From: Methylobacterium sp. Leaf465
GTDB lineage: Bacteria > Pseudomonadota > Alphaproteobacteria > Rhizobiales > Beijerinckiaceae
Length of the DNA: 64,000 nucleotides
Assembly (NCBI RefSeq): GCF_001424705.1
Contig: NZ_LMRA01000006.1
Location: 1 to 64,000, forward strand
Direction: 5' to 3'
The notes beneath the pieces are model-generated. The model saw nothing but the letters and a program-made list of their open reading frames with translations, was not told the origin of the DNA and searched no databases. Shown piece by piece: positions 27,667-36,546 of the stretch. The translations under genes were made by a program, and so were the position numbers. Numbering within the stretch: the first letter of the stretch is position 1; every line of letters begins with the position of its first letter.

Positions 27667-28374
27667 TCATGCCGCCAGCGCCCCGTGGAAGGCCGAGACG
27701 TCGACGATGCGCGTCGCCACCGCCTCGCGCACGTCCGCATCGTGGAAGATGCCGAGGATGGCGGTGCCGGCGGCCCGCTTCTCGGTGATGAGGTCCACCA
27801 CCACGGCGCGGTTCCGCGCGTCGAGGGAGGCGGTGGGCTCGTCCAGGAGCAGGATGGGCCGGTCGGCGATGAGGCCGCGGGCGATGTTCACCCGCTGCTG
27901 CTCGCCCCCCGAGAAGGTTGCGGGCGGGAGGGCCCAGAGGCGCTCGGGCAGGTTGAGGCGGGCCAGGAGGTCGCCCGCCCGGGTCCGGGCCGCCGCGGGG
28001 GCGAGGCCGCCCTCGAGGCCGGCGGCCTCCACCACGGCGCGGGCGCCGACCCGGGGAATCACCCGCAGGAACTGCGAGACGTAGGACAGCGTGGTGCGGC
28101 GCAGCCCCAGGATCTCGCGCGGCGCGGCCGTGGCGAGGTCGACGATGCGGGCCCCGTCGCGGACCCGGATCGCCCCGGCGGCGCAGCGATAGTTGCCGTA
28201 GGCCATCTTCAGCAGGGAGGACTTGCCCGCGCCGGAGGCACCGCCGAGCACGACGCACTCGCCCGGACGGACCGCCAGGGTGGCGCCGGCGATGACGGGC
28301 AGCACGGCGCCGCCGCGCAGGTGCAGGGTGAAGCTCTTGGCCACGTCTTCGAAGGCGAGGAGGGGGGGCGTCAT
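27667..28374 (-). CDS. phnL: C-P lyase complex ATPase subunit PhnL
   Basis: A 235-residue ABC-type ATPase. Walker A GGASGAGKSS, the signature FSGGEQQRVNIARG and Walker B PILLLDEPTASLD are intact. It lacks a membrane partner: PhnK/PhnL are thought to act on the PhnGHIJ core rather than in transport. The start overlaps the phnK stop (ATGA). Confidence 0.94.
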   Translation of the reverse strand: MTPPLLAFEDVAKSFTLHLRGGAVLPVIAGATLAVRPGECVVLGGASGAGKSSLLKMAYGNYRCAAGAIRVRDGARIVDLATAAPREILGLRRTTLSYVSQFLRVIPRVGARAVVEAAGLEGGLAPAAARTRAGDLLARLNLPERLWALPPATFSGGEQQRVNIARGLIADRPILLLDEPTASLDARNRAVVVDLITEKRAAGTAILGIFHDADVREAVATRIVDVSAFHGALAA

Positions 28375-29141
28375 GCGGCGAGCACCGAGGACACGAGGAG
28401 CTGGGTGTAGGCGGCCTGCGGATCGTCGAGGACCTGGTCGGTCAGGCCGGTCTCGATCACCCGGCCCGCCCGCATGACGAGGACGCGGTGCGAGAGCAGG
28501 CGCGCCACGGCCAGGTCGTGGGTGACGATGATGACCGCGAGGCCGAGCTCGGCCACCAGGCCCCGGATCAGGTCGAGGAGGCGGGCCTGGACCGAGACGT
28601 CGAGGCCCGAGGTCGGCTCGTCCATGAGGACGAGGCGGGGGGCGGTGACGAGGTTGCGGGCGATCTGCAGGCGCTGGCGCATGCCGCCGGAGAAGCGCGT
28701 CGGCGGGTCGTCGACCCGGTCGGGGGCGATCTCGACCCGGGCGAGCCAGTCGAGGGCGGTGGCGCGGATGCGGCCGTAATGGCGGTCGCCGATGCCCATC
28801 AGGCGCTCGCCGACATTGCCCCCGGCCGAGACCGCCATGCGCAGGCCCTGCGTCGCGTCCTGGCGCACGAACCCCCAATCCGTGCGCATGAGCGCGCGGC
28901 GCTCGACCGCGCTCAGCGTATCGAGGTCGCGCGTCGCGCCGTCGCGCATGCGGTAGGCGACCGATCCGGCATCGGCCGCGACCTCGCCGGCGACGAGCGA
29001 GAGCAGGGTCGACTTGCCGGAGCCGGATTCGCCGACCACCGCCAGGACCTCGCCGGGGTCGAGAGTGAAGCCGATGCCGTCGCAGGCGAGGCGCCGGCCG
29101 TAGCGCTTGGTCAGGCCCTCGACGCTCAGGAGCGGGTCCAT
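28371..29141 (-). CDS. phnK: C-P lyase complex ATPase subunit PhnK
   Basis: A 256-residue ABC ATPase that docks on PhnJ in the core complex. Walker A GESGSGKST, signature FSGGMRQRLQIARNL, Walker B RLVLMDEPTSGLD and the H-loop IIVTHDL are present. KRYGRRLACDGIGF and the inserted FVRQDATQGLRM are typical of PhnK. The start overlaps the phnJ stop (ATGA). Confidence 0.94.
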   Translation of the reverse strand: MDPLLSVEGLTKRYGRRLACDGIGFTLDPGEVLAVVGESGSGKSTLLSLVAGEVAADAGSVAYRMRDGATRDLDTLSAVERRALMRTDWGFVRQDATQGLRMAVSAGGNVGERLMGIGDRHYGRIRATALDWLARVEIAPDRVDDPPTRFSGGMRQRLQIARNLVTAPRLVLMDEPTSGLDVSVQARLLDLIRGLVAELGLAVIIVTHDLAVARLLSHRVLVMRAGRVIETGLTDQVLDDPQAAYTQLLVSSVLAA

Positions 29142-30070
29142 CACGCGGCCTCCCCGGTCTGGCCGTCGGCGCGGCGGGTCTCGCCAAGGCAGCTCTCGCC
29201 AAGGCGGCTCTCGCAATGGTCGGTGTCCGAGCAGACGAACATCCGCCCGCCGGCATCGTCGAGGACGACCTCGTCGAGATAGACGCCCTCGGCGCCGCAG
29301 AGGGCGCAGGGGCGGTCGAAGCTCTGGACCCGGAAGGGGTGGTCCTCGAAGTCGAGGCTGCGCACCCGCGTGTAGGGCGGGATCGCGTAGATGCGCTTCT
29401 CGCGCCCAGCGCCGAAGAGCTGGAGGGCGGGGCAGTCGTCCATCTTGGGGTTGTCGAATTTCGGGGTCGGGGAGGGGTCCATCACGTAGCGGCCGGCCAC
29501 CTCCACCGGATAGGCGTAGGTGGTGGCGATGTGGCCGTGGCGGGCGATGTCCTCGTAGAGCTTCACGTGCATGAGGCCGTACTCGGCCAGCGCGTGGAGC
29601 TGGCGCGTCTCGGTCTCGCGCGGTTCGAGGAAGCGCAGGGGCTCGGGGATCGGCACCTGGTAGACGAGGACCTGCCCCTCGACGAGCGGCGCCTCCGGGA
29701 TGCGGTGGCGGGTCTGGATCACGCTGGCCTCGGCCGTGCGCGTCGTCGTGGCGATTCCCGCGGTGGCGGTGAAGAAGCGCCGGATCGAGACCGCGTTGGT
29801 GGTGTCGTCGGCGCCCTGGTCGATCACCTTGAGGACGTCGGCGGCGCCGAGGATCGCGGCGGTGACCTGCACGCCGCCGGTGCCCCAGCCGTAGGGCATC
29901 GGCATCTCGCGGGCGGCGAAGGGCACCTGGTAGCCCGGGATCGCGATGGCCTTGAGGATGGCCCGGCGGATCATCCGCTTCGTGCCCGCGTCGAGATAGG
30001 CGAAGCTGTAGCCGGGGCCGGCCGAGACGGTGACGGCGGCGGGCGCCGCGGCGGGGTTGGACGGGTTCAT
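29141..30070 (-). CDS. phnJ: C-P lyase radical-SAM subunit PhnJ
   Basis: A 309-residue catalytic subunit that cleaves the carbon-phosphorus bond by radical chemistry, releasing the alkane and ribosyl cyclic phosphate. The iron-sulfur ligands appear as C-X2-C-X21-C (CALC...MFVC) followed by CSDTDHC, exactly the E. coli spacing. FAYLDAGTKRMIRRAILKAIAIPGYQVPF and the MPYGWGTGG motif confirm the family. The C-terminal tail (ESRLGESCLGETRRADGQ) is an extension with an extra Cys. The start overlaps the phnI stop. Confidence 0.97.
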   Translation of the reverse strand: MNPSNPAAAPAAVTVSAGPGYSFAYLDAGTKRMIRRAILKAIAIPGYQVPFAAREMPMPYGWGTGGVQVTAAILGAADVLKVIDQGADDTTNAVSIRRFFTATAGIATTTRTAEASVIQTRHRIPEAPLVEGQVLVYQVPIPEPLRFLEPRETETRQLHALAEYGLMHVKLYEDIARHGHIATTYAYPVEVAGRYVMDPSPTPKFDNPKMDDCPALQLFGAGREKRIYAIPPYTRVRSLDFEDHPFRVQSFDRPCALCGAEGVYLDEVVLDDAGGRMFVCSDTDHCESRLGESCLGETRRADGQTGEAA

Positions 30071-31206
30071 TCGGCGGCCTCCCGCAGCGGCGATTCGTCG
30101 GATTCGGGCGGAGGCGCCGCCGCCCGGGCGGCGTGCTCGGCGCGCAGGCGCCGCACCAGGTCGAGCTCGGCCTGGAAATCCACGTAGTGCGGCAGCTTCA
30201 TGTGCTCGACGAAGCCCGTGGCCTGCAGGCTGTCGCAATGGGCCAGCACGAATTCCTGGTCCTGGGCCGGCACCGCCACGGCCTCGCCGAGTTCGGCGGC
30301 CCGGAGCGAGCGGTCCACCAGGGCCATGGCCATGGCCTTGCGCTCGCCCTGGCCGAAGACGAGGCCGTAGCCCCGGGTGAATTGCGGCGGCACCGCCCCG
30401 TGGCCGTGGAACTGGTTGATCATCTGGCACTCGGTCAGGTCCACCGTGCCGAGGCCGACCGGAAAGCCGAGTTCCTCCGGGGTGAATTCGAGGTCCACCG
30501 CCCCGACCCGGATCTCGCCGACGAAGGGGTGGGTGCGGCCGTAGCCGCGCTGCGTCGAGTAGCCGAGGGCGAGGAGGAAGCCCTCGTCGCCCCGGGCCAG
30601 CGCCTGGAGCCGCACCGCCCGGTCGACGGGGTAGTCCACCGGCTCGCGGGTGAGGTCGCCCACGGGGGCGCCCGCGTCCGGGGGCGAAGGTTCGAGCAGG
30701 CCGGCCTGCCCCAGGAGGTCGGTGACCCGCGGGCAGGCGGCGGCATCGGCCTCCGGCTCCGCCTCGGCGGCGGGATCGGGGGAGCGGTCTCGCGAATCCC
30801 CGTCGGCCAGGCCGAAATCCACGAGGCGGTGGGTGTAGTCGAAGGTCGGGCCGAGCACCTGCCCGCCGGGCAGGTCCTTGAAGGTGGCGGAGATGCGCCG
30901 CGCCAGGGTCATCGCGCCGGTGTCGACCGGCTCGGTGGCGCCGAAGCGCGGCAGGGTGGTGCGGTAGGCCCGCACCAGGAACACCGCTTCGACCACGTCG
31001 CCCCGGGCCTGCTTCAGGGCGAGGGCGGCCAGATCGGGATCGTAGAGGGAGCCCTCGGTCATCACCCGGTCGACGAGGAGGCGCATCTGCTCGCGGATCT
31101 GCGCCACGGTGAGCTCGGGCACGGCCGGGTCGCCGCGCCGGACCTCGGCCAGGAGGCGGTGGGCGTTGTCGATGGCGGCCTCGCCGCCCTTGACCGCTAC
31201 GTACAT
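30067..31206 (-). CDS. phnI: C-P lyase core subunit PhnI (nucleosidase)
   Basis: A 379-residue subunit that exchanges adenine of ATP for phosphonate with PhnGHL. MYVAVKGGEAAIDNAHRLL opens the family. HTHPF-like RTHPFVGEIRVGAVDLEF, ECQMINQFHGHG and HCDSLQATGFVEHMKLPHYVDFQAELDL are conserved. An acidic Ala/Pro stretch near 135-155 is a species-specific insert. The gene overlaps phnH by 10 bp upstream. Confidence 0.96.
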   Translation of the reverse strand: MYVAVKGGEAAIDNAHRLLAEVRRGDPAVPELTVAQIREQMRLLVDRVMTEGSLYDPDLAALALKQARGDVVEAVFLVRAYRTTLPRFGATEPVDTGAMTLARRISATFKDLPGGQVLGPTFDYTHRLVDFGLADGDSRDRSPDPAAEAEPEADAAACPRVTDLLGQAGLLEPSPPDAGAPVGDLTREPVDYPVDRAVRLQALARGDEGFLLALGYSTQRGYGRTHPFVGEIRVGAVDLEFTPEELGFPVGLGTVDLTECQMINQFHGHGAVPPQFTRGYGLVFGQGERKAMAMALVDRSLRAAELGEAVAVPAQDQEFVLAHCDSLQATGFVEHMKLPHYVDFQAELDLVRRLRAEHAARAAAPPPESDESPLREAAE

Positions 31207-31859
31207 GGCAGAGCCTCCGAACCCGGCGAAGCTTCGGCGCCGACGGGCCGGGCCGAGCGCGGCAGCCCGGCGAGGCGGCCCGGCGCCACGAACAGACAGT
31301 CGATCCCGAGGGGGAAGCCCGCATGGTTCGCGGCCCAGCGCGCGGCCCAGTCGGCGGGCAGGGGGCCGGCGTCGAGCCGCGCCGTGCCGCGGATGCCGGG
31401 TCCCGCGAAAACCTGCCCCGCGAAACCCGGCCCCGTGAAACCCGGCCCTGCCTCGTCGGAGAGGGTGTCGACGGCCAGGATCAGCGTGGCGGAGGCATCC
31501 GGGTAGGCGGGGGTGCCTTGGGCGAAATCCGTGAAGGGCGGGCAATGGGCCGGATCGGCGATCAGCGCGAAGGCGGCCTCTGCGGGGGCCGCGACCAGGG
31601 GCGCCCCGGTGTGGAAGCGCAGGAAGCCGGCGACCGCCGGGTCCGCCCGGAGCGGCGCATCGAGCCAGACCGGCGTGTCGGCGTCGGTCAGCGCCAGGGC
31701 CAGGGCCGCGAGCTCGGGAGTGAGGGGGCCGGGGGGCGCCAGGGCGGTGACCAGGGGGCGGATCCGCCCGGGCCGGCTCAGGGCTTCCATCGCGGCGCGG
31801 AAGACGGCCTGGCCTTCGTGGACGGGATCGGCGAAGCCGGGGGCGAGCCTGTGGGCCAT
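31197..31859 (-). CDS. phnH: C-P lyase core subunit PhnH
   Basis: A 220-residue PLP-transferase-fold subunit lacking cofactor, part of PhnGHIJ. APGFADPVHEGQAVFRAAMEALSRPG and the WLDAPLRAD and FPLGIDCLFVAPG segments define the family. An internal Gly/Phe/Ala-rich stretch (about residues 138-155, encoded by a 15-bp tandem repeat at 31402-31446) interrupts the usual sequence. Start at 31859 overlaps the phnG stop by ATGA; ends with TAG inside phnI. Confidence 0.94.
   Translation of the reverse strand: MAHRLAPGFADPVHEGQAVFRAAMEALSRPGRIRPLVTALAPPGPLTPELAALALALTDADTPVWLDAPLRADPAVAGFLRFHTGAPLVAAPAEAAFALIADPAHCPPFTDFAQGTPAYPDASATLILAVDTLSDEAGPGFTGPGFAGQVFAGPGIRGTARLDAGPLPADWAARWAANHAGFPLGIDCLFVAPGRLAGLPRSARPVGAEASPGSEALPCT
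31402..31446. repeat. 15-bp tandem repeat (3 units) inside phnH
   Basis: Three units of 15 bp (31402-31416, 31417-31431, 31432-31446) that share CCCG(C/T)GAAA and differ at a few bases. The length preserves the reading frame and encodes a PGF/AG-rich loop in PhnH. Typical of replication slippage in high-GC DNA. Confidence 0.8.
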
Positions 31860-32338
31860 CAATCCTCGCCCCGCGCCAGGGTGAAGAAGGTGACCCGGGT
31901 GGCCGCCGCCTTCCGGGCGGCCCGTTGCGCCGCCTCCACCCGGCGGCCGGCGATCTCCGCCAGCGCCGCCTCGAGAGCGGGCCGCGCCTCCGGGCGCTGC
32001 CAGTGGGCATCCAGGATGGCGGCGAGGCGGGCGCGGGCCCGGTCGCGGCCGAGATGGTAGGCGAAGCCGGTCTCGCCCCCGGGCAGGCGCACCGCCGCCC
32101 GGGTCACCGTGGCCTCGCCGGCGTTGAAGGGCCGGCCGTCGCCGCCGATCCGCCCGCGGACCATGACGAGGCCCGTCTCGGGCGCCCGCAGGTCCTCCGC
32201 CTCGGGGGCGGCGCCGGCCCGCGCCAGGGCGGCCAGCAACTCGTCCGCGGAGGCTTGGCCGGCCCGCGCCATCGCCCGCTGGCGCGGGGCAAGGTCTGGC
32301 ATCCCGGGCCCGGGTGGTGTTTGGCTGGCGCTCGGCAT
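31859..32338 (-). CDS. phnG: C-P lyase core subunit PhnG
   Basis: A 159-residue subunit, first gene of the minus-strand operon. RQRAMARAGQASADELLAAL, ETGLVMVRGRIGGDGRPFNAGEATVTRAAVRL and GFAYHLGRDRARARLAAILDA are family features. The ATG at 32338 is used; an internal ATG at 32302 (MPDLAPRQR) is closer to family N-termini. The promoter lies within the 133 bp shared with phnF and contains the palindrome at 32356. Confidence 0.92.
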   Translation of the reverse strand: MPSASQTPPGPGMPDLAPRQRAMARAGQASADELLAALARAGAAPEAEDLRAPETGLVMVRGRIGGDGRPFNAGEATVTRAAVRLPGGETGFAYHLGRDRARARLAAILDAHWQRPEARPALEAALAEIAGRRVEAAQRAARKAAATRVTFFTLARGED

Positions 32339-32355
32339 CGGTCGGTCTCCAAACC

Positions 32356-32373
32356 TGTCTATATGTGTAGACA
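32356..32373. promoter_or_regulatory. Probable PhnF operator between phnG and phnF
   Basis: TGTCTA-TATGTG-TAGACA: a perfect 6-bp inverted repeat with 6-bp spacer, 17 bp before the phnG start. On the minus strand it contains TATAGA, which could be the phnG -10, so a bound repressor would block it. GntR/HutC regulators bind such palindromes in their own control regions; PhnF is encoded next door. Confidence 0.7.
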
Positions 32374-32396
32374 AGTGGATGATCGGGCGCAAGGGC

Positions 32397-32450
32397 TTTC
32401 GAGGACGCCGTGCATTTCGAGGACACCATGCCTTTCGAGGACACCATGCA
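32397..32450. repeat. 18-bp tandem repeat (3 units) in the phnF leader
   Basis: Units at 32397-32414, 32415-32432 and 32433-32450, all starting TTTCGAGGAC. The last two differ only in the final base. They lie between the operator and the phnF start (32472). The period is a multiple of 3, but the ATG in each of the last two units is out of frame with phnF. Confidence 0.85.
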
Positions 32451-32471
32451 GACGACGCACGCGAGCCACCC

Positions 32472-33218
32472 ATGACCGAGGCGGGCGACAGCCGCGTGAC
32501 GGCGCTCCAGCGCGGGGGCGGCCTCGCCGCCTGGCGGCAGATCGCGGACGCCCTGGCGGACGAGATCCGCGGCGGGACCCTGGCGGCCGGGGCGCAGCTG
32601 CCGGCCGAGTCGGCGCTCGCCGCGCGCTTCGGCGTGAACCGGCACACGGTGCGCCGGGCGCTCGGCGTGCTCGCCGAGGGCGGGCTGGTGCGGACCACGC
32701 AGGGGCGGGGCAGCTTCGTGGAGCAGGGCCCGATCGCCTACCCGATCGGCCCGCGCACCCGCTTCTCCGAGATCGTCTCGCGCACCGGGCGCGAGGCCTG
32801 GGGCGACCTGATCGCGGCCGCCACCAACCCGGCGGATGCGGACTGGGCCGAGGCCCTGGGGATCGCCCCGGGCGCGCCGATCCTCGAACTCCTCACCGTG
32901 CACCGGGCCGACGGCGCCCCGATCTCGACGGCCCGGACCTGCCTGCCCCTGCCGCGCTTTACCGGTTTCGACGCCGCCTACGCCGCCAGCGGCTCGCTCA
33001 CCCGCGCCTATGCGGGCTTCGGGGTGGCCGACTACACCCGGCTCTCCACCCGGATCGGTGCCCGCCCGGCCAGCCCCGAGGAGGCGGAGCGCCTGGACAT
33101 CGCCCCCGGCCGCACCCTGATCGCCCTGTCCAGCGTGAACGTGGACGGCGCGGGCACCCGCATCCAGGCCACCCGCAGCCTCTTCGCCGCCGACCGGGTG
33201 GAGCTGGTGGTGGAGTGA
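32472..33218 (+). CDS. phnF: GntR/HutC-family regulator of phosphonate genes
   Basis: A 248-residue regulator. The winged helix (about 17-82, AWRQIADALADEIRGGTLAAGAQLPAESALAARFGVNRHTVRRAL) is followed by a UTRA ligand domain. It diverges from phnGHIJKLMN and shares the palindrome at 32356, so it probably represses the operon and itself until phosphate is scarce or a ligand is present. Mycobacterial PhnF is the studied relative. Confidence 0.92.
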   Translation: MTEAGDSRVTALQRGGGLAAWRQIADALADEIRGGTLAAGAQLPAESALAARFGVNRHTVRRALGVLAEGGLVRTTQGRGSFVEQGPIAYPIGPRTRFSEIVSRTGREAWGDLIAAATNPADADWAEALGIAPGAPILELLTVHRADGAPISTARTCLPLPRFTGFDAAYAASGSLTRAYAGFGVADYTRLSTRIGARPASPEEAERLDIAPGRTLIALSSVNVDGAGTRIQATRSLFAADRVELVVE

Positions 33219-33387
33219 GGCGGGCTCCGATTCGGCCGGGGCGGGCGACGTGCTGGCAGTACGGGAAAGGCCAGGAGACGGACGAGGCGGACGGGCACGG
33301 CTTCGCGGCCGGTTCGATGTGGTCGCGGCACCCGGCCGCCGCGGGCTTCGTTGAGATCGCGGCCCGGGCGGGCTATGCACGGGCCCC

Positions 33388-35427
33388 ATGGACCTCCAAG
33401 CTCCCGTGAGTCGCTCCGTGGCTCCCCTCGCCTGCACGCCGCCGCTGAACCGGACGGCGGCGCCGTTCCTGCCCATGAGCCGCGCCGAGATGGACCGGCT
33501 CGGGTGGGACGCCTGCGACATCGTCCTGGTGACGGGCGACGCCTACGTGGACCACCCGAGCTTCGGCATGGCCATCATCGGCCGGCTGCTCGAGGCGCAG
33601 GGCTTCCGGGTCGGCATCATCGCGCAGCCGGACTGGCAATCGGCGGAGCCGTTCAAGGCCCTGGGCCGGCCGACGCTGTTCTTCGGCGTCACCGGCGGCA
33701 ATCTCGATTCGATGGTGAACCGCTACACGGCGGACCGGCGCCTGCGCAGCGACGACGCCTATACGGCCGGAGGCGAAGGCGGCGCCCGGCCGGACCGCTG
33801 CACCATCGTCTACACGCAGCGCTGCCGCGAGGCCTACAAGGACGTGCCGATCATCCTCGGCGGCATCGAGGCCTCGCTGCGCCGCATCGCCCATTACGAT
33901 TACTGGTCCGACAAGGTGCGCCGCTCGATCCTGGCGGATGCCAAGGCCGACCTGCTCCTCTACGGCAATGCCGAGCGCGCCGTGGTCGAGGTGGCCAACC
34001 GCCTCGCGGCCGGCGAGGCCCCGCAGGATCTCCACTCCGTCCGGGGCGTCGCCCTGTTCCGCCGGGTGCCCGAGCCCTACACCGAGTTGCCCGCCGACGA
34101 CCTCGATTCGGCGGACGAGGCCGCCAGCCGCCGCCCCGGCGAGACCGTGATCCGGCTCCCCGCCTACGACGAGGTCAAGGACGACAAGGAGGCCTATGCC
34201 CGCGCCTCGCGGGTGCTGCACCGGGAGGCCAATCCCGGCAACGCGCGCCCCCTCGTCCAGCGCCACGGCGACCGCGACCTGTGGCTGAACCCGCCGCCGA
34301 TCCCGCTCTCCAGCGACGAGATGGATGCGGTCTACGACCTGCCCTACGCCCGCGCGCCCCATCCGTCCTACGGCGACGCCAAGATCCCCGCCTGGGACAT
34401 GATCAAGTTCTCGGTGACGATCATGCGCGGCTGCTTCGGCGGCTGCACCTTCTGCTCCATCACCGAGCACGAGGGCCGCGTCATCCAGAACCGCTCGGAG
34501 GGTTCGATCCTGCGCGAGATCGAGCACATTCGCGACAAGACGCCGGGCTTCACGGGCGTGATCTCGGATGTCGGCGGGCCGACGGCGAACATGTACCGGA
34601 TGGCCTGCAAGGACCCGAAGATCGAGGCGGCCTGCCGGCTGCCGTCCTGCGTCTTCCCCGACATCTGCCCGAACCTGAACACCTCGCACGACGACCTGAT
34701 CCGGCTCTACCGCAAGGTCCGCGAGGTGGAGGGCGTCAAGAAGGTGATGGTCGCCTCCGGCGTGCGCTACGACCTCGCGGTCCGGAGCCCCGAATACGTC
34801 GAGGAGCTCGTGACCCACCACGTCGGCGGCCGTCTCAAGATCGCCCCCGAGCACACCGAGCGCGGCCCCCTCGACCTGATGATGAAGCCGGGCATCGGCA
34901 CCTACGACCGCTTCAAGGAGATGTTCGACGCCGCCGCCCAGAAGGCCGGGAAGAAGTACTACCTGATCCCGTACTTCATCGCGGCCCATCCGGGCACGAC
35001 CGACGCGGACATGCTCAACCTCGCCCTCTGGCTCAAGAAGAACGACTACCGCGCCGATCAGGTCCAGACCTTCCTGCCCTCGCCCATGGCGACGGCGACG
35101 ACCATGTACCACACCGAGATCAACCCCCTGCAGGGCGTGCGGCGCGGCGGCAGCGAACCGGTCGACGCGATCAAGGGGCTGCGGCAGCGCCGGCTGCACA
35201 AGGCGTTCCTGCGCTATCACGACCCCGAGAACTGGCCCCTGCTGCGCGAGGCGCTGCGGGCGATGGGCCGGGCGGATCTCATCGGGCCGCGGCCGGACCA
35301 GCTGGTTCCGGTCTCGCAGCCGTCGGGAACGGGCTCCGGGGCGGGCAAGGGGCGGGGCCAGCCGCACCCCGCCCGCCATCCGGGCGCGCCGCGCTTCACC
35401 ACGAAGGGCGTGCCGCTGCGGAAGTGA
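33388..35427 (+). CDS. YgiQ-family radical SAM protein
   Basis: A 679-residue protein. The N-terminal domain ([27 protein letters not shown]) resembles a cobalamin-type fold, then a radical-SAM barrel with the 4Fe-4S motif C-F-G-G-C-T-F-C near residue 350 and [16 protein letters not shown] upstream. The C-terminal about 40 residues are basic and disordered. YgiQ proteins are conserved, but their substrate is unknown. It separates the two phn blocks; no evidence links it to phosphonates. Confidence 0.92.
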   Translation: MDLQAPVSRSVAPLACTPPLNRTAAPFLPMSRAEMDRLGWDACDIVLVTGDAYVDHPSFGMAIIGRLLEAQGFRVGIIAQPDWQSAEPFKALGRPTLFFGVTGGNLDSMVNRYTADRRLRSDDAYTAGGEGGARPDRCTIVYTQRCREAYKDVPIILGGIEASLRRIAHYDYWSDKVRRSILADAKADLLLYGNAERAVVEVANRLAAGEAPQDLHSVRGVALFRRVPEPYTELPADDLDSADEAASRRPGETVIRLPAYDEVKDDKEAYARASRVLHREANPGNARPLVQRHGDRDLWLNPPPIPLSSDEMDAVYDLPYARAPHPSYGDAKIPAWDMIKFSVTIMRGCFGGCTFCSITEHEGRVIQNRSEGSILREIEHIRDKTPGFTGVISDVGGPTANMYRMACKDPKIEAACRLPSCVFPDICPNLNTSHDDLIRLYRKVREVEGVKKVMVASGVRYDLAVRSPEYVEELVTHHVGGRLKIAPEHTERGPLDLMMKPGIGTYDRFKEMFDAAAQKAGKKYYLIPYFIAAHPGTTDADMLNLALWLKKNDYRADQVQTFLPSPMATATTMYHTEINPLQGVRRGGSEPVDAIKGLRQRRLHKAFLRYHDPENWPLLREALRAMGRADLIGPRPDQLVPVSQPSGTGSGAGKGRGQPHPARHPGAPRFTTKGVPLRK

Positions 35428-35492
35428 CGGTCCCGCGCGCCATGTGCGCGGTCTCACCGCATCCGGGGCGACAGGTGCCCTACGTCCCCCGG

Positions 35493-36008
35493 ATGAGCAT
35501 CCCCATCCGCGACGTCAGCGTCCCGATCTTCGTCAACGCCCTGCGCAGCATGAGCGCGTGGCTCGACAAGGCGGCATCGGAACAGCCGGAGGCCGCGTTG
35601 ATCGGCCGGCGGCTGGCGCCGGACATGAAGCCCCTGCCGGCCCAGTATCAGATGGCCTCCGACAGCGCGAAGAACGCGGTGGCCCGGCTCGCCGGGATCG
35701 AGGCGCCCGCGATGCCCGACGTCGAGACGACCTTCGCCGAACTCCAGGCGCGCTGTGCCAGGACGATCGCCTTCGTCGAGGGCGTCGATCCGGCCGCCTT
35801 GAGCGCCGAGCGCGAGGTGGAGCTGAAGTTCCCGAACGGCATGGGATACCGCTTCAGCGGGCAGGCGTATCTCACCGGCTTCGCGCTTCCGAACTTCTTC
35901 TTCCACGTCACCACCGCCTACGGCATCCTCCGCAGCGCCGGGGTGGGCCTCGGCAAGATCGACTACCTCCAGCATCTGGGCCCGCCGACCCTCCCCACGG
36001 CGAAGTAG
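35493..36008 (+). CDS. DUF1993 family protein
   Basis: A 171-residue soluble protein from the ATG at 35493. SIPIRDVSVPIFVNALRSMSAWLDKAA, RLAPDMKPLPAQYQMASDSAKNAVARLAG and PNFFFHVTTAYGILR match DUF1993, a DinB-like four-helix bundle without known function. It follows YgiQ by 66 bp on the same strand and may share its transcript. Confidence 0.88.
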   Translation: MSIPIRDVSVPIFVNALRSMSAWLDKAASEQPEAALIGRRLAPDMKPLPAQYQMASDSAKNAVARLAGIEAPAMPDVETTFAELQARCARTIAFVEGVDPAALSAEREVELKFPNGMGYRFSGQAYLTGFALPNFFFHVTTAYGILRSAGVGLGKIDYLQHLGPPTLPTAK

Positions 36009-36230
36009 GCGCGCCAGGCGCCCGAACCCCGAAACCCGAGACCGGGCGCTCGTCGCCGGCCTGCCGGTGGACGCCGTGGCGGCCGATCCGCCCCCCCGGC
36101 AGGACCCGGATCGTGACGGCCGGGCGGGATCAAGGCCGGGGCGCGCGGGACGAGCCAGGATGTCCCGGCCCGGGGACCGATTGTCCCCGGGCAGAGGATG
36201 GGATGCGGGCGGGCCGACGACGTCCCGAAC

Positions 36231-36485
36231 TCACTCGACGAAGCCCCAGGCGGCGTCCCGCGCGCGCCGGTCGTCCTCGTCCATCGGGCGCATCCAATCA
36301 TCCGGGCGAGGAGTTCGGCACGGATCTCGGCAGGCATCCCCGGCGACCGCCGGTGCGGCGGGCGGCGCGGGCCGGACCGGGGATGCCGGTTCCCCCGCGC
36401 GGCGCGGGCCGGGCCGGGGCGGATCGCTCGCCCGCGCCCCCCGTCCCGGGGTCCGACCGCCGACGTGTCGTCTCGGAATCGTCAT
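36231..36485 (-). CDS. Small Arg/Pro-rich hypothetical protein
   Basis: An 84-residue frame whose ATG at 36485 is preceded by GAGGAGGG with 5-bp spacing, among the best ribosome sites in the window. The middle is Pro/Arg/Ala rich. The end, RPDDWMRPMDEDDRRARDAAWGFVE, looks like a folded acidic/basic helix. It follows the universal stress protein by 45 bp on the same strand and is probably co-transcribed. I do not recognise a family. Confidence 0.5.
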   Translation of the reverse strand: MTIPRRHVGGRTPGRGARASDPPRPGPRRAGEPASPVRPAPPAAPAVAGDACRDPCRTPRPDDWMRPMDEDDRRARDAAWGFVE

Positions 36486-36494
36486 GGAAGCCCT

Positions 36495-36546
36495 CCTCAA
36501 TGGGCCAGGAACCTCAATGGGCCAGGAATCTCAATGGGCTAGGAAC
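36495..36546. repeat. 17-bp tandem repeat (3 units) at the end of the universal-stress-protein gene
   Basis: Units start at 36495, 36512 and 36529. On the minus strand each contains TTCCT(G/A)GCCCATTGA, that is codons for Phe-Leu-Ala-His and a stop. The first unit ends the real gene; the next two duplicate its terminus in other frames up to the ribosome site of the small gene at 36485. Confidence 0.85.
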
